Under the pieces are notes generated by a model. That model did not search any database and was not told the origin of the DNA. It was given only the letters and a program-made list of their open reading frames with translations. The position numbers were made by a program, and so were the translations under genes. Of a DNA stretch of 34,345 bases, positions 1 through 7,904 are shown piece after piece (within the stretch, counting starts at the first letter, position 1; every line of letters begins with the position of its first letter). Source of the DNA: an uncultured Eubacteriales bacterium (GTDB lineage Bacteria > Bacillota > Clostridia > Lachnospirales > Anaerotignaceae); the NCBI GenBank assembly GCA_900546215.1, contig URCD01000015.1, positions 1-34,345 on the forward strand, given 5' to 3'.

Positions 1-1354
1 TCATTTTCTTAAGCACATCAATGCCTATAATCAATGAAACTATAAAGGAAATAATATCAGCCGCCGATTGGGAACATTCTATTCCTGTAAGTCCGAATGC
101 AGATGACAGTATATAAAGACATGGAATAAAAAACAGGAACTGTCTTGATGTAGCCAATATAGAGGCCCTTACCGTATAGCCTATGGTCTGAGTCATCATA
201 TTGCATATTATTACCCATCCAAACAGAGGGAACGTAAGGCACTGCCATCTTAAAGTTCTAACACCTATGGCTATAACGTCCGGATCATCTCTAAACTGTG
301 CAACAAGCTGAGGAGCAAATATTATTCCGAGAACAGCAAACGCTATAAGTACAATAAGAGACGATTTTACGCAGAAGCTAACGCCCTTTTTAACCCTGTC
401 AAATTTCTTTGCTCCGTAGTTAAAGCCGCATACAGGCTGGAAACCCTGTCCATAGCCAATCATTGCGGAAGCTGCAAACATTACAATTCTCTGTACAACT
501 GTCATTGCGGCAATGGCAGCATCGCCATAAATTCCCGCCGCCCTGTTCAGAAATACAAATGAAATACTTGAGCATCCCTGTCTGAAAAGTGAAGGAAGTC
601 CGCCTCTGAATATCTCTTTAATATAGTAAATATTAAGCTTAAAATTCTTAATTGAAATAGGTATGCTCTTTCTGTTAGTAAATACGATAAGTATTATAAG
701 GCTTATAAGCTGGCTAAGCGATGTTGCAATGGCCGCACCCGCTATTCCTAAATCAAACGCAAAAATGAATATAGGGTCAAGAATAATATTTAATATGCCG
801 CCTGTCATTATACCTATCATTCCGTAGAATGCATTTCCCTGAAAGCGCAGCTGGTTATTAAGCGTAAGCGCGGCCGTCATAACCGGTGCTCCAAATAAAA
901 TATACTGTAAATAAGCTGCGGCATATGGAAGTATCGTATCCGTTGCGCCCAGCAGTTTGGCAAATGGGTCTCTGAATATCAAACCGAATACCGAAATAAG
1001 CAGCCCGCCAATCAACGACCAGAAAAATCCTGTGGAGGCCATCTCATTGCATTCCTTTACCTTTCTTTCCCCAAGCTTTCTGGATATATAATTTCCTGAG
1101 CCATGCCCAAATAAAAATCCAACGGCCTGTATCAGCGTCATCAGCGGAAAAATTACTCCTACCGCTCCAGTAGCGCTTGTCCCTATTCTTCCTACAAAGT
1201 ATGTATCTGCCATATTATAAATTGAAGTAATAAGCATGCTTACTATTGTTGGGACAGCCATTTCAAGTATGAGCTTGTCTACTGGGTCCTCAGTCATTTT
1301 TTTGAACTTCGCCGCCTGAATATCCTCATTGGCCGCCGTATTTCCCTGTTGCAT
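1..1354 (-). CDS. MATE family efflux transporter, C-terminus cut by window edge
   Basis: Multidrug and toxin extrusion family membrane antiporter, expected to export cationic drugs or metabolites using a sodium or proton gradient. The frame is open from ATG at 1354 to base 1 with no stop (451 codons visible), so only a few C-terminal residues should be missing, since the family is usually about 440-470 residues. The translation shows a cytoplasmic N-terminus, then MATE-type segments such as MAVPTIVSMLITSIYNMADT and YGQGFQPVCGFNYGAKK, and about twelve hydrophobic segments in two halves. This resembles the MepA-like branch. The ATG has a GAGG ribosome binding site seven bases upstream. It starts 15 bases after the stop of the MBL-fold hydrolase gene and probably shares its transcript. 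The substrate cannot be inferred. Confidence 0.93.
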   Translation of the reverse strand, partial: MQQGNTAANEDIQAAKFKKMTEDPVDKLILEMAVPTIVSMLITSIYNMADTYFVGRIGTSATGAVGVIFPLMTLIQAVGFLFGHGSGNYISRKLGERKVKECNEMASTGFFWSLIGGLLISVFGLIFRDPFAKLLGATDTILPYAAAYLQYILFGAPVMTAALTLNNQLRFQGNAFYGMIGIMTGGILNIILDPIFIFAFDLGIAGAAIATSLSQLISLIILIVFTNRKSIPISIKNFKLNIYYIKEIFRGGLPSLFRQGCSSISFVFLNRAAGIYGDAAIAAMTVVQRIVMFAASAMIGYGQGFQPVCGFNYGAKKFDRVKKGVSFCVKSSLIVLIAFAVLGIIFAPQLVAQFRDDPDVIAIGVRTLRWQCLTFPLFGWVIICNMMTQTIGYTVRASILATSRQFLFFIPCLYILSSAFGLTGIECSQSAADIISFIVSLIIGIDVLKKM

Positions 1355-1369
1355 AATAATTCCTCTTTT

Positions 1370-2083
1370 CTATATTTCCTGTGTATAAACTTCAGCTTTT
1401 TTATACACATATTTCTTAACCTTTATTACTCTATCGCCAGTATCCAAATCACAAACAGTAAAATCAGTGCTTCCTGAAAGATCCAATTTTACCGCTTCTA
1501 CAGTTTCAGCCATAAGCTGTTCGCAATTGTCTAAGGGATATGGACCGTGGCTTGGAAGAAACTTGTTTATTTTAAGACCTCTTTTTATTATCTTTTCCAT
1601 GCTGTCAACAAAAAGCTCCTTATTTCTGGTTTTCCCGAACATCCACAGCGGATCCATACATGCGCTGTCAGCCGTAAACATTATATAATTTGTCCTGTCA
1701 TATATCATAATACTGCCATCTGTATGACCCGGACATGCTATTATCTCAAGCTCTACGCCGCCTAAATCAAAAATGTCTCCGCTATTTAACGGAAGGTACT
1801 CTCCATTATCATCGGGCCTTTCTGTCCTAATCAATTCTAAATCTCCGTGATTTATATATCTTTTTTTAAAATAATCGTTGCCCCCGCAGTGGTCATAGTC
1901 TCCATGCGTATTTATAAGAAATACAGGCAATTCTGTTATTCTGCGTATTTCACTGTTAAAGTCAATGGCTCCGCAGCCTGTGTCTATCATTACCGCCTGG
2001 TTTTGTCCAATGACAAGAAAACTGTTTACCTCAGGCTCCTCAAAAACATAAATATGCTCAAACACCTTATTTATTTTAAACAC
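1370..2083 (-). CDS. MBL-fold metallo-hydrolase
   Basis: Cytoplasmic metallo-beta-lactamase-fold hydrolase of 237 residues with no signal peptide. The metal-site pattern is HGDYDHCGG (His60, Asp62, Asp64, His65), then CPGHTDGS (His120), TADSA (Asp139) and LPSHGP (His179). The usual HxHxDH motif has Asp in place of its second His. I chose the GTG at 2083 because a perfect AGGAGG lies seven bases upstream. The frame can be extended to a TTG at 2155, but that extension runs through a strong promoter, so it is very unlikely to be translated. The gene is first in a two-gene unit with the MATE transporter. The substrate is unknown; glyoxalase II-like thioesterase, lactonase or phosphoesterase activity are all possible for the family. 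Confidence 0.85.
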   Translation of the reverse strand: MFKINKVFEHIYVFEEPEVNSFLVIGQNQAVMIDTGCGAIDFNSEIRRITELPVFLINTHGDYDHCGGNDYFKKRYINHGDLELIRTERPDDNGEYLPLNSGDIFDLGGVELEIIACPGHTDGSIMIYDRTNYIMFTADSACMDPLWMFGKTRNKELFVDSMEKIIKRGLKINKFLPSHGPYPLDNCEQLMAETVEAVKLDLSGSTDFTVCDLDTGDRVIKVKKYVYKKAEVYTQEI

Positions 2084-2126
2084 AGAAGCACCTCCTGAAT
2101 GTATAAATCCTGTAAAGTCTTTTTTT

Positions 2127-2155
2127 ATAATATCATACTGCCCAATTGAATTCAA
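2127..2155 (-). promoter_or_regulatory. Promoter of the MBL hydrolase-MATE unit
   Basis: Sigma-A-like promoter on the minus strand: -35 TTGAAT at 2150-2155, a 17-base spacer, and -10 TATTAT at 2127-2132 preceded by TGA, giving an extended -10. It lies between the terminator of the threonine-synthase-like gene and the GTG start at 2083. Confidence 0.75.
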
Positions 2156-2178
2156 TTAAAAGTAATTATATAATCCCA

Positions 2179-2222
2179 CTAAAAAACCTGATTAAACAGC
2201 TGTCACTGGATAATCAGGTTTT
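2179..2222 (-). terminator. Rho-independent terminator after the threonine-synthase-like gene
   Basis: A 12-base-pair stem (2183-2194 with 2211-2222, AAAACCTGATTA and its complement) with a 16-base loop that can close further on CAG/CTG. In the minus-strand transcript it is followed by TTTTTT. It starts just past the stop codon at 2234. The mirrored A-tract means it could also work weakly on the other strand. Confidence 0.85.
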
Positions 2223-2233
2223 CTTAAAATTCT

Positions 2234-3478
2234 TTATCTCAAATTAAATCCTTTTTTATCAAAAGCTTCCAGAAGCAGTCCCATATCAGGAGAAATTGAT
2301 ATTGGCTCTCCAGCTGCTTTAATCGCGTTATTTACATCCTTAAGCCCGTTTCCAGAAATTATTCCTACTACAGTTGCGTCATTTGGTATAAGTCCAAGCT
2401 GACATGCTTTTTTTATTCCTGCCGTACCTGTAACTCCGGCCGGCTCCCCAAAAAGCCCGCATGTACGTCCCAGCAGTCTCATGGCTCCGAGTATTTCCTC
2501 ATCAGTTACATTTACAGCCACTCCGCCTGACTCCCTTACAGCATTAAGCGCTTTGTCAGCATTTCTTGGAACTCCAACGGCTATAGAATCAGCTATTGTA
2601 TTTTCCTCCATCGGCTGCCATGGCTTTCCTGTCTGAAGCTCTGTATTGAGAGGGCAGCAGCCAGCCGCCTGCACGCTTATAAGCTTTGGAAGCTTATCAA
2701 TCATTCCCGTTGAATAAAGATCCTTAAAGCCTTTCCATACACCGGCTATTGTACACCCGTCTCCAACCGAAACGGCAACATAATCCGGCATATTAAAGCC
2801 CATCTGTTCAGCTATTTCAAGCGATACGGTTTTCTTTCCCTCCACAAGATAAGGGTTTATTGCGGCATTTCTGTTATACCAGCCCCATCTATCAATTGCT
2901 TCTGCTGAAAGTTTAAAGGTTTCCTCATATGTACCCTCAACTGATATTACGTTTGCCCCAAATATCATAAGCTGCGCTACCTTACCCTTAGGCGCTCTTG
3001 AAGGAACAAAAATATATGTTTTAAATCCTGCGGCAGCGGCGTTTCCTGCCAATGATGAGGCGGCATTGCCCGTTGACGAGCACGCAATTGTATCAGCCTT
3101 TGCCTCCATTGCCTTTGCCACAGCCATAGCCGACGCCCTGTCCTTAAGGCTAGCTGTTGGATTTATACCGTCGTCCTTAATCCACAGCTTTTTAATACCA
3201 AGCATTTCTGCTAGCTTCGGCACTTCATAGAATGGGGAATAGCCTACACGAAGCGGCGTATTAGGCGTATCCTCCTCTACAGGAAGAAACTCTCTGTAAC
3301 GCCACATGGAATAATCCCGTCGCTCGCTTATTTCCTTTGCCGTCACCCTCGACGCTATGTATTTATAGTCATACTTTATATCCAGAATACCTCCGCAGTT
3401 GGGGCAAACAGTTATACCTGGCTCAGGAGCAACCTCTGCCCCGCACTTTATACATACGGCAGAAATTACATTGCGCAT
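2234..3478 (-). CDS. Threonine synthase-like PLP-dependent enzyme with N-terminal zinc ribbon
   Basis: Fold-type II PLP enzyme of 414 residues. The N-terminus carries a four-cysteine zinc ribbon (Cys9, Cys12, Cys25, Cys28) typical of class II threonine synthases. The Schiff-base lysine is Lys112 in NPTASLKDR, and the substrate-binding loop is SSTGNAASS near residue 134. Canonical threonine synthases have NPTGSFKDRG here, so this copy is divergent. Threonine synthase would convert O-phosphohomoserine to threonine, but no hom or thrB gene is nearby. The neighbour instead is another fold-type II PLP enzyme, which suggests the two share a different amino-acid pathway (inference). The ATG at 3478 has AGGAGG seven bases upstream; an in-frame start further upstream lacks such a site. 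Probably transcribed from the 5063-5091 promoter, then stopped at the terminator at 2179-2222. Confidence 0.8.
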   Translation of the reverse strand: MRNVISAVCIKCGAEVAPEPGITVCPNCGGILDIKYDYKYIASRVTAKEISERRDYSMWRYREFLPVEEDTPNTPLRVGYSPFYEVPKLAEMLGIKKLWIKDDGINPTASLKDRASAMAVAKAMEAKADTIACSSTGNAASSLAGNAAAAGFKTYIFVPSRAPKGKVAQLMIFGANVISVEGTYEETFKLSAEAIDRWGWYNRNAAINPYLVEGKKTVSLEIAEQMGFNMPDYVAVSVGDGCTIAGVWKGFKDLYSTGMIDKLPKLISVQAAGCCPLNTELQTGKPWQPMEENTIADSIAVGVPRNADKALNAVRESGGVAVNVTDEEILGAMRLLGRTCGLFGEPAGVTGTAGIKKACQLGLIPNDATVVGIISGNGLKDVNNAIKAAGEPISISPDMGLLLEAFDKKGFNLR

Positions 3479-3502
3479 ATGAATACCTCCTTTATTCCGC
3501 AA

Positions 3503-3534
3503 AATCCGACAGGCCCAATTAGGCCCATCGGATT
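3503..3534 (-). promoter_or_regulatory. Intercistronic hairpin between two PLP-enzyme genes
   Basis: Imperfect inverted repeat in the gap between the two genes. Stem arms are 3503-3509 with 3528-3534 (AATCCGA/TCGGATT) and 3512-3515 with 3522-3525 (GGCC/GGCC), with a six-base loop. The two intervening positions pair as G-U in the minus-strand RNA, giving about 13 continuous pairs, but are A-C mismatches in the plus-strand RNA. It is followed by TTTTG and then, 11 bases on, by the AGGAGG of the next gene. It could be a partial terminator, an mRNA-stability element or an attenuator; the sequence does not decide between these. Confidence 0.6.
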
Positions 3535-3544
3535 CATATTTTAA

Positions 3545-5020
3545 TTATAAGCTTTTAATTACGCCTGAAGCGTCATTGAATTCATTAATAAGCTCGTCAA
3601 GCTCTTTAGCCTGAGAATGTACGCCCTTCCATGTCTTTTCAGGATTATACCACAGTTCATTAAGCTCATCTACAGTTCTTCCCTGCTGCTCAACCCATGT
3701 GTAGTACTTAAGGTTATGAACTCTTTTACGTCCTACATAGGTGAGCTCCTCCATGTTATCAGTACGAAGGCCAAGCATATGAAGATTATGGTCAACAGCT
3801 GCGCTTGTCATTGTATAAGGTCCGTTTTCCTCTTCAAGCTCTTTAATTCTTGAACCGTACATATCAATAGAATCAGTAAGAACAGTGGCTATTACATCAT
3901 TTTCTGTCATTTCATAGTATTTAGCCATCTTTATAGCGCAAAGTACATTTGCTGTACCTGAAATTCCAAGATATGAAAGATTTTCTACAACTTCAGGAGC
4001 CACATGTGCTTCTTTAATCAGATATTCTTTACCGGCCGGGTCATTGAAAAGACGAATAAGTCTCTGGCTATCCTCATCATCAATATCAATTACCATATCC
4101 GTATTTTTAACATTATGTATCCAAGGAATATGCTTATCTCCAATACCCTCAATTCTGTGTCCGCCGAAACCGTTGTTTAAAATCGTAGGGCACTGGAGTG
4201 CCTCACCAACAGCCAGCTTCATTTCCGGATATACTTCCTTAAGATAATCGCCGCAGCCTATTGTTCCGGCTGAGCCTGATGTAAAGCAGGCTCCTGCAAG
4301 GCGGTCTCCGTCCTTTTTAACGGATTCAAAGGCTTCTGCAATGGCGCTTCCCGTTACCTGGTAGTGCCACAGGTGATTGCCCATTTCTTCAAACTGATTG
4401 AAAATCATTACGTCGTCTCTTGTTGTTTTAAGTTCCCAGGTTTTATCAAATATTTCCTTAACATTTGACTCACAGCCCGGAGTAGCAATAACCTCTCCGG
4501 CAATTTTAGACAGCCACTCGAAGCGCTCACGGCTCATCTCAGCAGGCAAAATAGCGATTGAATCACATGCCAGAAGCTTTGAGTTAAAAGCTCCGCCACG
4601 GCAATAGTTGCCTGTTGAAGGCCATACAGCCTTATGGCGTGTAGCATCAAACTGCCCTGTCACAAGTCTTGGAGCAAGGCATCCGAACGACGCACCTACC
4701 TTATGGCAGCCAGTAGGGAACCATTTTCCGATAAGGCATATAATACGCGCATTTACACCTGTAAGCTCCTTTGGAAGCTCTATAAAATTGGGGCCGCCGA
4801 AAAGTCCTCCTGAAATCTTCTGTTCATTTTTCCAGGTGATTCTGAAAAGGTTAAGAGGGTCAACATCCCAAAGGCCCACATTAAGAAGCTTATCCTTAAT
4901 TTTATCAGGAATTGTTTCAGGATGTTTCATCTGCTCATATGTAGGAATGATAATGTTGTTTTCTTTCGCTTTTTTTATGTTGCGTTCTAGATTTTCTCTG
5001 TTTATCGTTAAATCAATCAT
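3545..5020 (-). CDS. PLP-dependent lyase/thiolase-like enzyme, function unassigned
   Basis: Fold-type II (tryptophan synthase beta/cysteine synthase superfamily) PLP enzyme of 491 residues, longer than typical cysteine synthases of about 310. Likely Schiff-base lysine is Lys107 in CHKVGAS. A substrate loop STGNYCRGG follows at 135-143, and a glycine-rich phosphate loop TSGSAGTIGCG is at 247-257. No signal peptide or membrane segment. The general type resembles proteins called PLP-dependent lyase/thiolase or PLP-dependent beta subunit in Clostridia; I do not recognise a proven reaction. The ATG at 5020 has AGGAGG seven bases upstream, and a good promoter lies at 5063-5091. The next gene is a threonine-synthase-like PLP enzyme 66 bases downstream, beyond a hairpin, so the two probably act on related amino acids. 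Confidence 0.75.
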   Translation of the reverse strand: MIDLTINRENLERNIKKAKENNIIIPTYEQMKHPETIPDKIKDKLLNVGLWDVDPLNLFRITWKNEQKISGGLFGGPNFIELPKELTGVNARIICLIGKWFPTGCHKVGASFGCLAPRLVTGQFDATRHKAVWPSTGNYCRGGAFNSKLLACDSIAILPAEMSRERFEWLSKIAGEVIATPGCESNVKEIFDKTWELKTTRDDVMIFNQFEEMGNHLWHYQVTGSAIAEAFESVKKDGDRLAGACFTSGSAGTIGCGDYLKEVYPEMKLAVGEALQCPTILNNGFGGHRIEGIGDKHIPWIHNVKNTDMVIDIDDEDSQRLIRLFNDPAGKEYLIKEAHVAPEVVENLSYLGISGTANVLCAIKMAKYYEMTENDVIATVLTDSIDMYGSRIKELEEENGPYTMTSAAVDHNLHMLGLRTDNMEELTYVGRKRVHNLKYYTWVEQQGRTVDELNELWYNPEKTWKGVHSQAKELDELINEFNDASGVIKSL

Positions 5021-5062
5021 ACTGCGGCCTCCTAAAAATAGAAATTATCGTTTTATACTATA

Positions 5063-5091
5063 AATATAGCACGGCAAACTATTTTTGTAAA
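5063..5091 (-). promoter_or_regulatory. Promoter of the PLP-enzyme pair
   Basis: Minus-strand -35 TTTACA at 5086-5091, 17-base spacer, -10 TATATT at 5063-5068 with an upstream TGC (extended -10). It lies between the dac hairpin at 5109-5139 and the ATG at 5020. Confidence 0.7.
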
Positions 5092-5108
5092 TAGCTGAAA
5101 ATTTTTTA

Positions 5109-5139
5109 GGCCGCCAAATAATTGCTCAATTTGGCGGCC
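5109..5139 (-). terminator. Probable terminator after the D-Ala-D-Ala carboxypeptidase gene
   Basis: Perfect 11-base-pair GC-rich stem, 5109-5119 with 5129-5139 (GGCCGCCAAAT/ATTTGGCGGCC), with a nine-base loop, starting a few bases past the stop codon at 5145. In the minus transcript it is followed by TAAAAAATTTT rather than an immediate T-run, so it is an imperfect intrinsic terminator. It marks the end of the miaB-to-dac cluster. Confidence 0.6.
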
Positions 5140-5144
5140 CTCCG

Positions 5145-6584
5145 TTACTTATATTTATTATACTTATCTCTTCTTGAATTTTTTCTTCTTCTGCTGTTGT
5201 TTATCCTGCTTGTATCATAGGTTTTTGACTTATTATAATAATTTCCCTTAATTTTGTAGCGCTGTTTTCTTTTATGCTTCATTATCAGTACAATTATAAT
5301 AAGTAATATAACAATTAAAACAGCACCTGTATATTTTAAATTTTCCTTAGCTGTTGCCTTTTGAAAAAACACCTTTAAATAATAAACCGCTGAATTGAAA
5401 ATATTGGCTTTCTTAACCTCCTTTGCTGTATAGGCATCCTGTTCACCTATAACCTCGCCGTTAAGCAAAAACTGAAGCTTTCCAACCTTTGCTCCCTTTT
5501 CAGCCGGAGCCTGCAAAAGCTCACCGCCATTATCATATATTATCTTTGTCTCAACCGCGGCAGCCTCCTCGGCAGTCATATACTCGGATAAGCCATTATT
5601 TATTACAAGGTCCACAGTATCTCCATTTAATCTGTTATGACCTGTCAGCTGGGCCGTTGCAGCGACTCCCGCAGGCTTATACTCAATCATATCATAATTA
5701 TTAAATGCCCACTCAAACAGGTTTCTGGCGTCCTGCCATCTTCCCGGATCCTCGGAATTCATAATTATCGCAATCAGGTTCTCATTTTCCTTTGTTGCAG
5801 AAGCGGCAAGGCAGTCCCCTGCCTGATCGGTAAATCCGGTTTTTATTCCTGTTGCATATTCGTAATTATTTGCGCCTCCGGTAATCAGCTCATTATGGCT
5901 GTACCATGTATATTCCTGAGTGCTTCCCTCAACATTATATTTCTGTTTACCGGCACCGTTGCCGCTGAACTTTGTCTCCTTTGCGGCCTCCCTAATCATA
6001 TCATACTGCATAGCCGCCTTTGCAATCAGCGACATATCATATGCTGTAGTATAGTGATTATCATCATGGTAACCATGCGGATTTACAAAGTTTGAGCCTG
6101 TGCAACCCAGCTCCTTGGCCTTTTTATTCATAAGTCCTGTAAAGTACTCTTCAGCCTTATCATAGCTTATGCTGTTTCCCAATGCTTTTTTTGCTACCGC
6201 TGAGGCAGCGGCATTGGCTATGTCGTTACCTGACGGAATTATAAGTCCTCTAATGACATTTTCAACAGTAAGCACCTCGCCGACTGCAATCCCCGCTTTA
6301 CTTGAGTCCCACGGAATTTCGTTTATTGAGTAATCAATAGTAATTGTATCGTCTAAGTCCATATTATCAAGCAGCACCATGGATGTTAAAAGCTTTGTCA
6401 TGCTTGCCGGGTACATTCTGTCATTTTGATTTTTTTGATAAAGTATTCTTCCTGTATCCGCGTTTATCAGTACAGCGCTTTTAGCGCTTACCTCCGGGGC
6501 GGCGGGAGTTTCGGCAAAGGCTGTTACGGATATGGCGGTAACAGCGGCTATTGTAATTGCCGCCAGTCTCTTTAAAAATTTCAT
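5145..6584 (-). CDS. dacF: D-alanyl-D-alanine carboxypeptidase (PBP5/DacF family), membrane anchored
   Basis: Serine-type carboxypeptidase of 479 residues that trims the terminal D-Ala from peptidoglycan stem peptides outside the membrane. It has an N-terminal signal peptide with likely cleavage after TAFA near residue 24. The three penicillin-binding motifs are visible: SMTK at 61-64 (catalytic Ser61), SGN at 118-120 and KTG at 248-250. A beta-rich PBP5 C-terminal domain follows. The protein then has a real transmembrane helix near 413-434 rather than the usual amphipathic anchor, and a 45-residue tail rich in Lys, Arg, Asn and Tyr, presumably cytoplasmic. The AGGAGG site overlaps the stop of the preceding ynbB-like gene, with 13 bases between the two reading frames, so it is the last gene of the cluster. 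The symbol is by family; the exact paralogue is uncertain. Confidence 0.93.
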   Translation of the reverse strand: MKFLKRLAAITIAAVTAISVTAFAETPAAPEVSAKSAVLINADTGRILYQKNQNDRMYPASMTKLLTSMVLLDNMDLDDTITIDYSINEIPWDSSKAGIAVGEVLTVENVIRGLIIPSGNDIANAAASAVAKKALGNSISYDKAEEYFTGLMNKKAKELGCTGSNFVNPHGYHDDNHYTTAYDMSLIAKAAMQYDMIREAAKETKFSGNGAGKQKYNVEGSTQEYTWYSHNELITGGANNYEYATGIKTGFTDQAGDCLAASATKENENLIAIIMNSEDPGRWQDARNLFEWAFNNYDMIEYKPAGVAATAQLTGHNRLNGDTVDLVINNGLSEYMTAEEAAAVETKIIYDNGGELLQAPAEKGAKVGKLQFLLNGEVIGEQDAYTAKEVKKANIFNSAVYYLKVFFQKATAKENLKYTGAVLIVILLIIIVLIMKHKRKQRYKIKGNYYNKSKTYDTSRINNSRRRKNSRRDKYNKYK

Positions 6585-6597
6585 ATGCAGCCTCCTT

Positions 6598-7887
6598 TCA
6601 GATAAGTCCCTTGTCCTTCATTGTCTGAATTCCTGTCATTATCCCTATCTTTGCATGGTGCCAGCTAAGCCCGCCCTGCATATATACAATATACGGCGGC
6701 TTAATCGGCGCGTCAGCGCTGAGTTCTATGGAGGCACCCTGGATAAACGCTCCGGCAGCCATTATAACATCACAGTCATAGCCGGGCATAGCCCATGGTT
6801 CCGGCGTAACATAGCTGTCTACCGGCGCACCCTTCTGAATTCCCTCACAAAACGCGATAACCTTTTTGGCGGAACCCATTTTTATAGACTGGACAATGTC
6901 GCCTCTTTTGGCATCTGAAGACGGAAGTACGTCTATCCCCAGATTCTCAAAAAGCTTTGCAGCAAAAACAGCGCCCTTCACACTTCCGCATACAACCTGC
7001 GGAGCCATAAAAAGTCCCTGGATAAGCGATGGCGTTACGCCAAGTGTAGCGCCTACCTCCTTACCCATTCCGGGAGCGGTAAGCCTATAAGCGGCGTTTT
7101 CAACATATTCCTCTTTGCCTACAATATATCCTCCGATTGGCGCCATTCCACCTCCCGGATTTTTTATAAGCGAGCCGACACAGAGATCTGCTCCGACATC
7201 AGTTGGCTCTAATGTTTCAACAAACTCTCCGTAGCAGTTGTCAACCATACAGATTACGTCGGGACGCAGTTCTTTTATAAATGAAATCAGCTCTCCTATT
7301 TTATCTACTGTGAAGGATTCTCTCCATGCGTATCCTCTGGAACGCTGAATTTCAACAAGCCTTATCTTTTTGTTTGTGAGAGCTTCCTTAATTCCGGCAT
7401 AATCAAAGGAGCCGTCCGCGAGCAGTTCCCTCTGGCTGTAGGTTATTCCATATTCAGCCAGGCACCCTTTTTCTTTCCTTATCCCTATAACTCCCTGAAG
7501 AGTGTCGTAGGGAAGCCCAACGGGGGAAAAAATCTCATCTCCCGGCCTCAAATTTCCTGCCAAAGCCACAGTAAGGGCGTGTGTGCCCGATATTACCTGG
7601 GGACGTACAAGGCCGGACTCAGCATGAAAAACATCGGCATATATCTGTTCTAAAACCTCTCTGCCCAAATCATTATAGCCATAGCCTGTTGTTCCCGCAA
7701 AGTGAACATCGCTGAGCCTGTTTTTCTGCATTGCATTTAGAACCTTGTACTGATTATATTCAGTTATAAGGTCTGTTTGGGCAAATTTATCCTTAAGAGC
7801 GTCCTCAGCTCTTTCAGCCATTTTTATTATTTCTTCAGAAATTCCGTAGTTTTCTTTAAGAAAACCAGCTATCTTCTCATTGTACAT
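6598..7887 (-). CDS. ynbB: Methionine gamma-lyase-like PLP enzyme (YnbB / 'aluminium resistance' family)
   Basis: Fold-type I PLP enzyme of about 429 residues in the family historically called aluminium resistance protein and related to Cys/Met metabolism lyases. The likely Schiff-base lysine is Lys242 in GSLIKNPGGG, with the cofactor-contact aspartate in MVDNCYGEF and an N-terminal GTTGYGYNDLGR segment. The physiological reaction is not firmly known; C-S lyase activity is the family guess. The GTG at 7899 is also in frame, but ATG at 7887 is better placed behind AGGTGA, eight bases upstream. It starts 17 bases after the miaA stop. In Bacillus the same family sits near miaA with hfq between them; here no hfq fits in the gap. 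Confidence 0.85.
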   Translation of the reverse strand: MYNEKIAGFLKENYGISEEIIKMAERAEDALKDKFAQTDLITEYNQYKVLNAMQKNRLSDVHFAGTTGYGYNDLGREVLEQIYADVFHAESGLVRPQVISGTHALTVALAGNLRPGDEIFSPVGLPYDTLQGVIGIRKEKGCLAEYGITYSQRELLADGSFDYAGIKEALTNKKIRLVEIQRSRGYAWRESFTVDKIGELISFIKELRPDVICMVDNCYGEFVETLEPTDVGADLCVGSLIKNPGGGMAPIGGYIVGKEEYVENAAYRLTAPGMGKEVGATLGVTPSLIQGLFMAPQVVCGSVKGAVFAAKLFENLGIDVLPSSDAKRGDIVQSIKMGSAKKVIAFCEGIQKGAPVDSYVTPEPWAMPGYDCDVIMAAGAFIQGASIELSADAPIKPPYIVYMQGGLSWHHAKIGIMTGIQTMKDKGLI

Positions 7888-7904
7888 ATTACTTTTCACC
7901 TGAA

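Noticed and set aside
3479..3544. T-box or amino-acid riboswitch before the threonine-synthase-like gene
   Set aside because: The gap is only 66 bases, with one simple hairpin; no T-box sequence or specifier stem could fit.
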